Shown piece by piece: positions 56,132-64,000 of a DNA stretch of 64,000 bases. The first letter of the stretch is position 1. Every line of letters begins with the position of its first letter. Source of the stretch: Streptococcus oralis (GTDB lineage: Bacteria > Bacillota > Bacilli > Lactobacillales > Streptococcaceae); NCBI RefSeq assembly GCF_001983955.1, contig NZ_CP019562.1, forward strand, positions 372,001-436,000, written 5' to 3'. The notes under the pieces were generated by a model that worked only from the letters and a program-made list of their open reading frames with translations, was not told where the DNA came from and did not search any database. The position numbers and the translations under genes were made by a program.

Positions 56132-57405
56132 TGAAGATAAGTTGGAATGGATTTTCTAAAAAAACATACCATGAGCGCCTGGAGTTGCTGAAAGCTCAGG
56201 CACTCCTTAGTCCTGAAAAGCAAACGAGTCTCGAGCAGGATGAACAAGTCAGCTTGGCAGTTGCAGATCAGCTGAGTGAAAACGTGGTAGGAACTTTTTC
56301 TCTGCCTTATTCGCTGGTTCCAGAGGTTCTTGTCAATGGTCAGGAATACACAGTTCCCTATGTGACAGAAGAACCCTCAGTGGTTGCTGCGGCCAGCTAT
56401 GCCAGTAAAATCATCAAGCGAGCAGGCGGCTTTACTGCTCAAGTGCATGAGCGTCAGATGATTGGACAGGTAGCCCTTTATCAAGTTGCTAATCCTGAAC
56501 AAGCGAAAGAGAAGATTGCAAACAAAAAGACTGAACTCTTGGAACTTGCCAATCAAGCCTATCCTTCTATCGTTAAACGTGGAGGTGGGGCGCGTGATTT
56601 GCATGTAGATCAGATCAAAGGTGAAACAGACTTTCTCGTTGTTTATCTCCATGTCGATACCCAAGAAGCTATGGGTGCTAATATGCTCAACACCATGCTA
56701 GAAGCTTTGAAACCAGTCTTGGAAGAACTTAGTCAGGGACAAAGTCTCATGGGAATCCTGTCTAACTACGCGACCGATTCTCTGGTGACTGCAAGCTGTC
56801 GCATTGCCTTTCGTTACTTGAACCGTCAAAAGGAGCAAGGACGAGAAATTGCAGAGAAAATCGCTTTGGCTAGTCAGTTTGCACAAGCTGATCCTTACCG
56901 AGCTGCTACTCATAATAAAGGGATTTTTAATGGTATAGATGCCATTTTAATTGCCACTGGTAATGACTGGCGTGCTATTGAGGCAGGGGCGCATGCCTTT
57001 GCTAGTCGAGATGGACACTATCAAGGTCTTAGTCGATGGACGCTGGACCTTGAAAGGGAAGAATTGGTTGGTGAGATGACCCTGCCCATGCCTGTGGCGA
57101 CCAAGGGTGGCTCTATCGGCCTCAACCCTCGTGTAGCCCTTAGTCATGAACTACTGGGAAATCCTTCTGCCAAAGAATTAGCCCAGATTATCGTGTCTAT
57201 CGGGCTTGCCCAAAACTTTGCGGCCCTCAAAGCATTGGTCAGCACAGGCATTCAGCAAGGCCACATGAAATTGCAGGCTAAATCCTTAGCTCTTCTAGCA
57301 GGTGCTAGTGAATCCGAGGTAGCTCCACTAGTTGAGCGCCTCATCGCAGATAAAACCTTTAACCTAGAGACAGCCCAGCGCTATCTCGAAAACTTAAGAT
57401 CATAA
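56131..57405 (+). CDS. mvaA: Hydroxymethylglutaryl-CoA reductase (class II)
   Basis: 424 residues. Reduces HMG-CoA to mevalonate. Class II bacterial type: ENVVGTFSLP near residue 50, ATHNKGIFNGIDA near residue 260 (lysine of the active site), ATGNDWRAIEAGAHA near residue 275 and TKGGSIG near residue 330. Translationally coupled to mvaS. No terminator is visible in the 30 bases after it. Confidence 0.96.
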   Translation: MKISWNGFSKKTYHERLELLKAQALLSPEKQTSLEQDEQVSLAVADQLSENVVGTFSLPYSLVPEVLVNGQEYTVPYVTEEPSVVAAASYASKIIKRAGGFTAQVHERQMIGQVALYQVANPEQAKEKIANKKTELLELANQAYPSIVKRGGGARDLHVDQIKGETDFLVVYLHVDTQEAMGANMLNTMLEALKPVLEELSQGQSLMGILSNYATDSLVTASCRIAFRYLNRQKEQGREIAEKIALASQFAQADPYRAATHNKGIFNGIDAILIATGNDWRAIEAGAHAFASRDGHYQGLSRWTLDLEREELVGEMTLPMPVATKGGSIGLNPRVALSHELLGNPSAKELAQIIVSIGLAQNFAALKALVSTGIQQGHMKLQAKSLALLAGASESEVAPLVERLIADKTFNLETAQRYLENLRS

Positions 57406-57755
57406 AAAACTCAGACGATCTATTTTTAGAGTGATGGGGAATTTAAACAAACTATATAGATATCAATCTCAAAAATTAGAAAGAATAGAAATGTAGACAA
57501 ATATCATTTAGTGTTTGTCTATTTTATTTGAAAAAACATAGAATTGTATAGAAAATTCTAATGAGCTATGTTCCTTTATACAAGATTTGCTTGAGTGTTA
57601 TAAAATTGATATAATTATATATAGGAATTTCTAGAATGTGAGAATTTAGTATTATTCTAATTAGATATAGGATTGTGTAATAACTCAATTTCTTTTGTTA
57701 TGTTTACAAAAAATATTATATTTTGTAATTTTAGTTTTTTTAAAAGGAGATAATA
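57406..57755. other. AT-rich spacer at the left edge of the defence module
   Basis: 350 bases of strongly AT-rich sequence with no open frame of note. It holds one convincing promoter (57587-57615). The composition changes at about 57415, a few bases after the mvaA stop codon, which marks the left edge of the inserted segment. No direct repeat or integrase remnant is recognised. Confidence 0.6.
57587..57615 (+). promoter_or_regulatory. Promoter of the Septu-like module
   Basis: TTGCTT (57587-57592), 17-base spacer, TATAAT (57610-57615). The leader to the first start codon is then about 135 bases long. Confidence 0.7.
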
Positions 57756-59357
57756 ATGTATTTTTTCTTTTATGCATATGATGCGCCCAATAATCCTACT
57801 CTACCTAATCCGATTGAGTTAGAAGAAAAGCCAGAAGAGTACTTTCGATTTGAAAGAATTAGTTGGAATGATAAATTTAGATATAAAACATTATATAATG
57901 TAAATTTTTGTAAAGGAAAAGAAGTTACATATCTAGGGCAAGTAAAATTTGGATATTCTGGGATTGGTTCTGTAGATGAAGGTGATTTTAGAACGATTGT
58001 TAATAATGGATAGTATCGGGAACTAGGACAAAAAATTTTTTCTCTGGGACAATCGCCGGAATACTACCAAAATATATTTTCCTTAGGTGAAACAATAGCA
58101 AATGAATATTTTTCAAAAGTTAGAGATATAGCTTTTGATTTAGATCTTCTTAGCGAACATCGAAATGAAAACATTATGATTCATTCTTTGCTGAGAGAAG
58201 TATCTGCTTCTACTGTTAAAAATCAGTTTAATCGAATTTCTCGTGGAGGAGTTGAAATAACTCCATATAATTTCTATTTTACGTATAAAAAGTCAAAGCA
58301 GGAAGGACTGGATGAAATTGGTAAAATAGCTTTTGAAGTAAAACCATATGAGAAACCACAAACAAATTCACATGTTTTGATTGGACGTAATGGGGTTGGA
58401 AAAAGTTATATTTTAGATAGAATGATAAGAAGCGTTATTTTAGATGATGATAAAGAAGATTATAAATTTTACCAATTTCAAAATGAATCGGGCGAAAATA
58501 ATATTCCTTTTTCAGGAGTTACATTAGTATCTTTTAGTGTTTTTGATGATTTTATTAATTACAAGCAGTTAAATAAAAATGATGATATTTTATTTAATTA
58601 TGTTGGAGTGAAATCCTATGATGAAGAAGCTGGGATTATTACAAAAACTTTGGACGATTTGTCAAGTGATTTTTATGTTAGTTTGTGCACTATAAAGGCT
58701 AAGAATATTATAGAGAGGTGGGAAAAAGTTATTTCTTATCTTGATTCTGATCCTATTTTTAAAAAAGAAGTAAGAATAGTTTCCAGAATGCAAGAAAATT
58801 GGAAACGCATTGATGGAGGAAATAATCCGGAAGCAAAAGAAATCATTGAAAAATTTTATAAACAAGGACTTAGCTCGGGAAATAAAATTGTTTTACTAAC
58901 ATTGACAAAACTGGTTGAAGTTGTAGAAGAAAAGACTTTGGTTATCCTTGATGAACCAGAATTACATTTACATCCACCCTTGATGGCTGCTTTTAATAAA
59001 GCGTTAGGATATTTAATGCAAAATAGAAATGGAGTTTCAATTATCTCGACTCATTCACCAGTATTTGTTCAGGAATCTCCAAAATCAGCGGTTCATCTGA
59101 TGTTTAGAGCAGGAAAATCGATTAAGATAGAGAATCCGATTATAGAGACTTATGGAGAAAACATAGGAAAGTTGACACATGAAATATTTAGACTAGAATA
59201 TGAAAAATCAAGTTTTGTACATGATATCGAAGAGCAAGTGCAAGCTAATGAAAATATAGCAGATGTATTTAGTTATTTTCGCGGTCAACTTGGATATGAA
59301 GCTAGGGCTTTAGCTAGACAGATGATGTATGATAAGCAAAGGAATAATGATGAATAA
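57756..59357 (+). pseudogene. PtuA-like AAA ATPase of a Septu-type defence module, interrupted by an in-frame TAG
   Basis: An ATG at 57756 after AAAAGGAGAT opens a frame that meets TAG at 58011-58013 (codon 86) and then stays open, in the same frame, to TAA at 59355-59357. Reading through gives about 533 residues, a normal PtuA size. The ABC-type ATPase parts lie beyond the stop: Walker A LIGRNGVGKS (about residue 208), signature LSSGNK (about 370), Walker B LVILDEPELHLHP (about 392) and ISTHSP (about 425). The codons after the TAG (YRELGQKIFSLGQ) continue smoothly, and no in-frame ATG occurs until 58176, which lacks a ribosome site. Change of TGG or CAG to TAG would explain it. The module is probably inactive in this strain, unless amber is suppressed. 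Confidence 0.8.
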
Positions 59358-60237
59358 GAGATTAGAAAGAAAAGACTTTGATTATTCTCAGGTTTTTGAT
59401 GTGGCTATAGAAAGTTACCAGGAAGATACTGCAAAATATTTAAGGCAAAAAAAAGAATACTGTCTGTTACAAAATAATGAATTTATTTCCTGTGCTAGCG
59501 ATCAAAAATATAATTTATTCCAAGAATCCATAAAAGAAAAGGATGAATTTGAAATATTTAAACAAAAAATGGTTAAATTATACAACGATAAATTTAGTAA
59601 TAAGAAATATAAAGTTCGAGAATACTATGATGAAATTAAGTTAATTTCTCCTAACAATATTTGTCCATATTGTTTAAAGCGTGAGGTAAGAAATTTAGAC
59701 CATTTTTTACCTAAAACGAAATATCCATCTCTTTCTATATCAGATGCAAATTTAATACCATCCTGTAGTGATTGTAATCATGATAAATTAAATTCAACTA
59801 AACTTTATATTAATTATTATTTTGAAGAAATTGATGATGTCCATTATATGAAGTGCTATGCTGACTTTGATAATGAGGATATTAATTTTCGCTTTGAATT
59901 AGTAAAACCACCTTCTTGGGATGAAGATAAATTTAATAGATTGAAAAATCAATTTAAAGATACAAATCTATTAAAATTTTATGCAGAGCAAGCTAAAATA
60001 GAATTTTCTAGGAAGGAGAGAAGTTTCTGTCGCTGTGTAAAAAACAGTAGCTTATACAACGAAAGGTTAAAGATAGAGTTAGATGATTTAATTCGTGATG
60101 AGGAAGAAGTGCTTGGGATTAATTCTTTAGAGGCTACTTTATGGAGAGGTTTGAACGAAAGTGGTACTGAATTATTTAAGTATATAAGGAATAAACAAAA
60201 ATCAGGTGCTTTTGATGAAAACTGTGAGAGAAAATAA
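59350..60237 (+). CDS. PtuB-like HNH endonuclease of a Septu-type defence module
   Basis: 295 residues. The HNH core is CPYCLKREVRNLDHFLPKTK at about residues 100-120, followed by the second zinc pair CSDCNHDKLNS near 146-156, as in PtuB and in the HNH partner of Ec78-type retrons. In Septu, PtuA complexes load PtuB nuclease, which degrades DNA on phage infection. The ATG at 59350 sits six bases after AAAGGA and overlaps the end of the ATPase gene by eight bases; ATGs at 59347 and 59329 are alternatives. The frame is intact. No reverse transcriptase or retron RNA is nearby, so a stand-alone Septu is the better reading. Confidence 0.8.
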   Translation: MNKRLERKDFDYSQVFDVAIESYQEDTAKYLRQKKEYCLLQNNEFISCASDQKYNLFQESIKEKDEFEIFKQKMVKLYNDKFSNKKYKVREYYDEIKLISPNNICPYCLKREVRNLDHFLPKTKYPSLSISDANLIPSCSDCNHDKLNSTKLYINYYFEEIDDVHYMKCYADFDNEDINFRFELVKPPSWDEDKFNRLKNQFKDTNLLKFYAEQAKIEFSRKERSFCRCVKNSSLYNERLKIELDDLIRDEEEVLGINSLEATLWRGLNESGTELFKYIRNKQKSGAFDENCERK

Positions 60238-60323
60238 TTCAGTGAAGATTTTAGGGTAAAACTCCTCATCTGTGAACTGTATCATACGGAACGAGATGTA
60301 ATATCATTCACATTGACTATAAA

Positions 60324-60480
60324 GAGATTGGGATAAAAAGATTTAGATTTTAGAAATTCTTTATTCTAAATTTTTAAAATCGATAGATTAGAAAAAAGCG
60401 AACAAAACAGAATTCTGAGTGTCAGATAGCTCGTTTTGTTCGCTTTTTATATTCAAGGTTAGACTTTTGTCCCAGATTCT
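60324..60480. repeat. Imperfect inverted repeat bracketing the terminator at 60.4 kb
   Basis: GAGATTGGGATAAAAAG (60324-60340) is partly complementary to AGACTTTTGTCCCAGATTCT (60461-60480). Between them lies the strong terminator hairpin. The arrangement resembles short intergenic repeat elements of streptococci, but I cannot assign it to RUP, BOX or SPRITE. Confidence 0.4.
60393..60448. terminator. Bidirectional terminator between PtuB and scrR
   Basis: A perfect 16-pair stem AAAAAGCGAACAAAAC / GTTTTGTTCGCTTTTT (60393-60408, 60433-60448) with a 24-base loop that can form CTGA/TCAG. A-rich on the left and T-rich on the right, it suits converging transcripts. Confidence 0.9.
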
Positions 60481-60486
60481 TAGTAC

Positions 60487-61452
60487 TTAGATACTTTTTC
60501 CTGGTAATAGGGTGACTGGTAAGAAGTAACCAGTTGTCGCGACTTCCTTGCCTTCAATCTTCTGCAAGAGAAGATCGACAGTGAGGTGGGCAATCTCTTT
60601 CATAGGTTGCTTAATCGTTGTCAAATGAGGATAGTAGTTCTCGATAAAGTAAGTCCCATCATAGCCGATGACCTTGAGCTCTTCAGGAACAGAAATTCCC
60701 AGCTCTTGAGCGATTTTGATCACCAGGATAGCTGTCAAATCATCCGAAGCAAAAATCGCATCTGGTTTCTGATGGGTCAAGATATTCTTGATTTCCATTT
60801 CTTTTCTGACGGGAGAAAAGTCACTCGAAACATTGATAATAGGCGCTTTTGGGAGAACAGAGGCAAATCCAGCATGGCGCAGTCCAGTCGGTGAATTCGA
60901 GTTATCATTTCCTGTAATCATGATGATAGACTGGGCGCCAGTCTTGACCAAAGTTTGAGCGGCGAGGACTCCGCCACCGTAGTTATCAGAGGAGACGACA
61001 GGGATGTCAGGTGATAGATTTCGGTCAAAGGAAATGATCGGTGCCGTCACACGATTGTAGTCTTCGATTCCCAAGTTGTGACTTCCAGAAATGATACCAT
61101 CGACCTGGTTGGCCTCCAGCATTTCAATGTACTCCCGTTCTTTTTCAGAGTCATGTTCGCTGTTACAGATGATGGTCTTGTAGCCATTCTTGAAGAGTTG
61201 GTGTTCCAACTTGTCAATCAACTCCGCATAAAAGACATGACTGATGTTTGGAAAAATAAGTCCAATCAACTTGGCAGATTTTCCTTGGAGACTTCGAGCC
61301 AGATTATTGGGTTTATAGCCCAATTCTCGCATGGCTTCATTAACCTTTTGAATGGTTTTCTCAGATAGATAACCCTTTTTATTGATGACCCTTGAGACGG
61401 TAGTAGGGCTGACGCCTGCAAGTTTTGCGACATCAGTTAGTTTTGCGACCAT
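60487..61452 (-). CDS. scrR: Sucrose operon repressor (LacI family)
   Basis: 321 residues: helix-turn-helix KLTDVAKLAGVSPTTVSRVI (residues 4-23), hinge NNLARSLQGKSAKLIGL, and a periplasmic-binding-protein-like sugar domain. Regulates scrA and scrB. The start lies 20 bases inside the scrB 3' end, so the two genes are co-transcribed and ScrR level rises with its targets. Confidence 0.93.
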   Translation of the reverse strand: MVAKLTDVAKLAGVSPTTVSRVINKKGYLSEKTIQKVNEAMRELGYKPNNLARSLQGKSAKLIGLIFPNISHVFYAELIDKLEHQLFKNGYKTIICNSEHDSEKEREYIEMLEANQVDGIISGSHNLGIEDYNRVTAPIISFDRNLSPDIPVVSSDNYGGGVLAAQTLVKTGAQSIIMITGNDNSNSPTGLRHAGFASVLPKAPIINVSSDFSPVRKEMEIKNILTHQKPDAIFASDDLTAILVIKIAQELGISVPEELKVIGYDGTYFIENYYPHLTTIKQPMKEIAHLTVDLLLQKIEGKEVATTGYFLPVTLLPGKSI

Positions 61453-62887
61453 AATCTAATTCATAGTAAGTTCCAGTTGGGTTTCCAGACTTGATCAGGA
61501 TACCATTTTGGTCTGCATGTGGGAAAACACGACCAGAAAATACTTTTTCTCCTTTATTGATGAAAATTTCAAAGACTGACTTGTCGATGAAGATAGTGGC
61601 AGTAGTAGCTTGGTTATAGATAGGGCAAGAACGTATCGTACCAAATTCTTGGGCGTACTGTTCACCAGCCTGACTACGATCCACTGTCACCCGTCCATTG
61701 ACAAGGTCAAAGTTGATGGAAAGCCCCTTGCCTTCTTTGTCAGCAAGCAAGACAATCTCGCTTTGGCTATTGGCCTCCAAGTTGAGCTCCAGTTCATAGG
61801 TGTTATTGGTTTGAGTACGATTTGAGAAGACCTCTTCAGAAGCACGAAGTTCTTTGACGGCTGCGACCGGATATTGGTAGAGTTTGCCATCTTTGATAGT
61901 GAGTTCTTTGACCAATGAGAAGGTTCCTTGGTGGTCAAAGCGGTCAGATGGGTAAGAAACATCTGGTAATCCAAGCCAGCTAACTGCTAGAGCACGTCCA
62001 TCTGGAGCGTTGAAAGCTTGCGTTGCATAGGCTTCAAAACCATAGTCTAGATTTTGCAATGGAGAGACATCTACCATTTTGGCATTTTCAGGATCAAAGG
62101 AAGCCCCGATTTTGTACATGTTTGGATAGATATTGTCATAGTCTAGAACAGCCTTATCCAATCCTTGTGGACAGTAGAGAAGGACAGGTTGCTCCCCTAC
62201 AAAGACCAGATTTGGACATTCCATCATGTAGGCAGTGCGATTGTTAGCGAAGTCTAGGTCACCAACCTCTTGCCAGTTGGTGTAGTCATTATCTATAGCC
62301 TTGTAGAGACGGACGAAGCCTTTTTTCTCCAAGTCTTGACCACCCACGATGGCATAATATTGCCCCTTAAAGTTGAAAATTTGTGGGTCACGGAAGTGGT
62401 CAGTAGAGTCTGATGGCTGGTCAATCAAGACCTTGTCAATCTTTGTAATCTTGCCATCCTTATCCATCAAAGCGCCAATCTGGTAAGGGTGACGGATCCA
62501 ATTTTCATCACGGACATTTCCAGTATAAAATAGGAACAACTGATTGCCGAACTGCATGGCAGAACCAGAGTAGGCACCGTGGCTATCCAATGGAGTATCT
62601 GGCAAAATTTTGACTCCAGTTTCTGTAAAGTGCACTAAATCATCACTTTCAAGCTGCACCCAAGACTTCAACCCATGGGCTGCACCGAAGGGGAAGTTTT
62701 GGTAAAAGAGAATCCATTTGCCATCGAAATAAGAAAAGCCATTTGGGTCATTGAGAAGCCCCATTTTAGGCTCGACATGGTAACGAGTATGCCAAGGAGA
62801 TTGTGCCATCGTTTCCTTGATTTGTTTGATTTCATCATTAGACCAGTCTTCATAGCGTCTGTAACGGCGCTCGGTTGTCCATTCCAT
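61433..62887 (-). CDS. scrB: Sucrose-6-phosphate hydrolase
   Basis: Glycoside hydrolase family 32, 484 residues. Nucleophile Asp in LLNDPNG (near residue 47), transition-state Asp in HFRDPQ (near residue 170), acid/base Glu in MMECPN (near residue 225). Splits sucrose-6-phosphate, delivered by ScrA, into glucose-6-phosphate and fructose. RBS GGAGGAAAG on the minus strand. Confidence 0.96.
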   Translation of the reverse strand: MEWTTERRYRRYEDWSNDEIKQIKETMAQSPWHTRYHVEPKMGLLNDPNGFSYFDGKWILFYQNFPFGAAHGLKSWVQLESDDLVHFTETGVKILPDTPLDSHGAYSGSAMQFGNQLFLFYTGNVRDENWIRHPYQIGALMDKDGKITKIDKVLIDQPSDSTDHFRDPQIFNFKGQYYAIVGGQDLEKKGFVRLYKAIDNDYTNWQEVGDLDFANNRTAYMMECPNLVFVGEQPVLLYCPQGLDKAVLDYDNIYPNMYKIGASFDPENAKMVDVSPLQNLDYGFEAYATQAFNAPDGRALAVSWLGLPDVSYPSDRFDHQGTFSLVKELTIKDGKLYQYPVAAVKELRASEEVFSNRTQTNNTYELELNLEANSQSEIVLLADKEGKGLSINFDLVNGRVTVDRSQAGEQYAQEFGTIRSCPIYNQATTATIFIDKSVFEIFINKGEKVFSGRVFPHADQNGILIKSGNPTGTYYELDYGRKTN

Positions 62888-62922
62888 TTTATCTTTCCTC
62901 CATAAGTTCTATTCTATTATTA

Positions 62923-62951
62923 ATAGTAAACGTTTTCGACAAAAAAAGCAA
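62923..62951 (-). promoter_or_regulatory. scrB promoter overlapped by a cre/ScrR-type operator
   Basis: On the minus strand, TTGCTT (62946-62951), 17-base spacer, TACTAT (62923-62928). The spacer and -10 contain TCGAAAACGTTTACT (plus-strand 62925-62939), a LacI/GalR-type palindrome with central CG. It fits both ScrR and CcpA (cre) consensus, which cannot be told apart here. Confidence 0.7.
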
Positions 62952-63171
62952 GTCTTTTATGTTAAAAAAGAGAAAAATATGTCAAACGATTGCCAGAAAT
63001 CGAGTAAAGGAAATCTGGCAAATTTTCACGAAAAAATGAAAGAAAATGTAAATAAAAGCCTTGATTCCTCAAGTATAAAGATATTTTTTTGAGGAAAAAG
63101 AGAATATCCCTCAAAAACGCGCAGAAATAATCAGAGAAAAAAGAAAGGGAATAAAAATTTCTGCAAAACGC
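62952..63171. other. AT-rich divergent regulatory region between scrB and scrA
   Basis: The full gap between the scrB and scrA start codons is 378 bases. Apart from the promoters and operators listed, it holds a hairpin-forming CCTCAA/TTGAGG pair (about 63066-63097) and A-rich tracts. A 103-codon minus-strand frame across it is AT-rich, has no ribosome site and is not regarded as a gene. Confidence 0.5.
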
Positions 63172-63232
63172 TTGACATATTTTAGAAACATGATAAAATA
63201 ATAGTCGTAGGGCGAATAAAATCGCTTTCAAA
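63172..63232 (+). promoter_or_regulatory. scrA promoter and downstream cre/ScrR-type site
   Basis: TTGACA (63172-63177), 16-base spacer, TAAAAT (63194-63199). Downstream, TAAAATCGCTTTCAAA (63217-63232; complement TTTGAAAGCGATTTTA) matches cre with one mismatch. AAAACGCTTGAC overlapping the -35 is a weaker half site. Confidence 0.65.
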
Positions 63233-63265
63233 CAAGAACAAAATTTTATAAGGAGATTTTTGCAA

Positions 63266-64000
63266 ATGAACAATCAGGATATTGCAAAAAAGGTCATCGA
63301 AGCCCTTGGCGGACGTGAAAATGTCAACAGTGTAGCCCACTGTGCGACTCGTCTACGTGTCATGGTCAAAGATGAAGGGAAAATCAATAAGGAAGTGATT
63401 GAGAACTTGGATAAAGTTCAAGGAGCTTTCTTTAACTCAGGTCAATACCAAATCATCTTTGGTACTGGTACAGTAAACAAGATGTACGACGAAGTCGTTG
63501 CACTTGGTTTGCCAACATCTTCAAAAGAAGACATGAAAGCAGAAGCTGCTAAACAAGGAAACTGGTTCCAACGTGCTATCCGTACTTTCGGTGACGTTTT
63601 TGTGCCAATCATCCCAGTTATCGTAGCGACTGGTCTCTTCATGGGTCTTCGTGGACTCATGAACGCTCTTGGAATGACACTTCCAGATGATGTGAAGATT
63701 TACTCAGAAATCCTTACAGATACAGCCTTCATCATCTTGCCAGGTTTGGTTGTATGGTCAACCTTCCGCGTATTCGGTGGTAACCCAGCTGTTGGTATCG
63801 TCCTTGGTATGATGCTGGTTTCTGGTTCGCTTCCAAACGCTTGGGCTGTAGCTTCAGGTGGTGAAGTAACAGCTATGAACTTCTTTGGCTTCATTCCTGT
63901 TGTTGGTTTGCAAGGTTCTGTTCTTCCAGCCTTCATCATTGGGGTGGTCGGAGCCAAGTTTGAAAAAGCTCTCCGCAAGGTGGTTCCAGATGTCTTGGAT
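63266..64000 (+). CDS. scrA: Sucrose-specific PTS enzyme IIBC component, 3' end outside window
   Basis: The first 245 codons are present and the frame is open to the end of the window. The EIIB domain comes first, with the phosphorylated Cys in HCATRLR near residue 26 and GQYQIIFG near residue 60. Then EIIC membrane helices begin (VPIIPVIVATGLFMGLRGL region from about residue 113). Transports sucrose with phosphorylation to sucrose-6-phosphate, the ScrB substrate. The ATG follows AAGGAGA. Full-length ScrA also has a C-terminal EIIA domain, not visible here. Confidence 0.93.
   Translation, partial: MNNQDIAKKVIEALGGRENVNSVAHCATRLRVMVKDEGKINKEVIENLDKVQGAFFNSGQYQIIFGTGTVNKMYDEVVALGLPTSSKEDMKAEAAKQGNWFQRAIRTFGDVFVPIIPVIVATGLFMGLRGLMNALGMTLPDDVKIYSEILTDTAFIILPGLVVWSTFRVFGGNPAVGIVLGMMLVSGSLPNAWAVASGGEVTAMNFFGFIPVVGLQGSVLPAFIIGVVGAKFEKALRKVVPDVLD

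Noticed and set aside
57756-58013. 85-codon frame as a separate small gene of the defence module
   Set aside because: It is in the same frame as the ATPase and ends only at the TAG; the combined length matches PtuA-type proteins.
58176-59357. The 393-codon frame as an independent complete ATPase gene
   Set aside because: There is no Shine-Dalgarno before 58176, and the frame continues upstream unbroken to the TAG at 58011-58013 and, beyond it, to a well-placed start at 57756. It is the 3' part of a longer interrupted gene.
57756-60237. Retron of the Ec78 type (PtuAB with reverse transcriptase)
   Set aside because: No reverse transcriptase frame or msr/msd-like RNA is found next to the two genes.
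62962-63273. 103-codon minus-strand frame between scrB and scrA
   Set aside because: It is AT-rich, Phe/Leu/Ser-rich by chance, runs across the scrA promoter and start, and has no ribosome site.

Overview
The window is a stretch of a low-GC Gram-positive chromosome, almost certainly a mitis-group Streptococcus (S. oralis, S. mitis or S. infantis type). The evidence is the complete FabT-regulated fatty-acid cluster (fabM-fabT-fabH-acpP-fabK-D-G-F-accB-fabZ-accC-D-A), a mevalonate pathway pair (mvaS-mvaA), a phpP-stkP signalling pair and a scr sucrose regulon, all close in sequence and order to pneumococcal loci. StkP here has three PASTA repeats and an Asn/Gln-rich tail where pneumococcal StkP has four PASTA repeats, which argues against S. 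pneumoniae itself. The species is not fixed by anything I can see.

Layout. 1-8.1 kb: 3' part of mutS2, a glycine riboswitch controlling an alanine/glycine symporter, an AhpD-like peroxidase, a TDT-family transporter, then on the minus strand serS behind a T-box leader, a DUF956 gene and lysC. 8.3-18.9 kb: fatty-acid synthesis cluster with three FabT-like operators. 19-27.2 kb: CPBP-family protease, then minus-strand nusB/asp23/efp, an SPFH protein with a zinc-ribbon membrane partner, and gatCAB. 27.3-29.7 kb: a YwaF-like membrane protein and prfC. 30.0-31.8 kb: an accessory pocket of orphan toxin-immunity genes, most of them broken. 31.9-35.8 kb: aromatic-acid-exporter-like protein, sstT, a short MscS channel and CorA. 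35.8-43.3 kb: the conserved yqeG-yqeH-yhbY-nadD-yqeK-isochorismatase-rsfS-methyltransferase-tmcAL neighbourhood, interrupted by an AT-rich unknown membrane protein. 43.4-57.4 kb: rny, gmk-rpoZ-priA-fmt-rsmB-phpP-stkP, a split ThrE exporter, mvaS-mvaA. 57.5-60.2 kb: an AT-rich two-gene Septu-like (PtuA/PtuB) anti-phage module. 60.5-64 kb: scrR-scrB and the start of scrA, divergently transcribed.

Most of the window is housekeeping, and it is organised in tightly overlapping operons. The accessory content is concentrated at three spots, and decay is the common theme: the PtuA-like ATPase is interrupted by a single in-frame TAG, a YezG-type immunity gene by a TAA at codon 15, and a second immunity gene by a 26-bp perfect tandem duplication that shifts its frame. 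In each case the reading frame on the far side of the lesion is intact, so the lesions look recent.

Three intergenic regions (29.70-29.89, 37.44-37.63 and 40.15-40.40 kb) are packed with nested perfect hairpins that no gene explains. The one at 37.44-37.63 kb can be drawn as a closed multibranch fold, and the one at 40.15-40.40 kb contains a long stem with regularly spaced internal loops. They are the best candidates here for undescribed structured RNAs or small palindromic mobile elements. No tRNA, rRNA, CRISPR array, insertion sequence or prophage was recognised.
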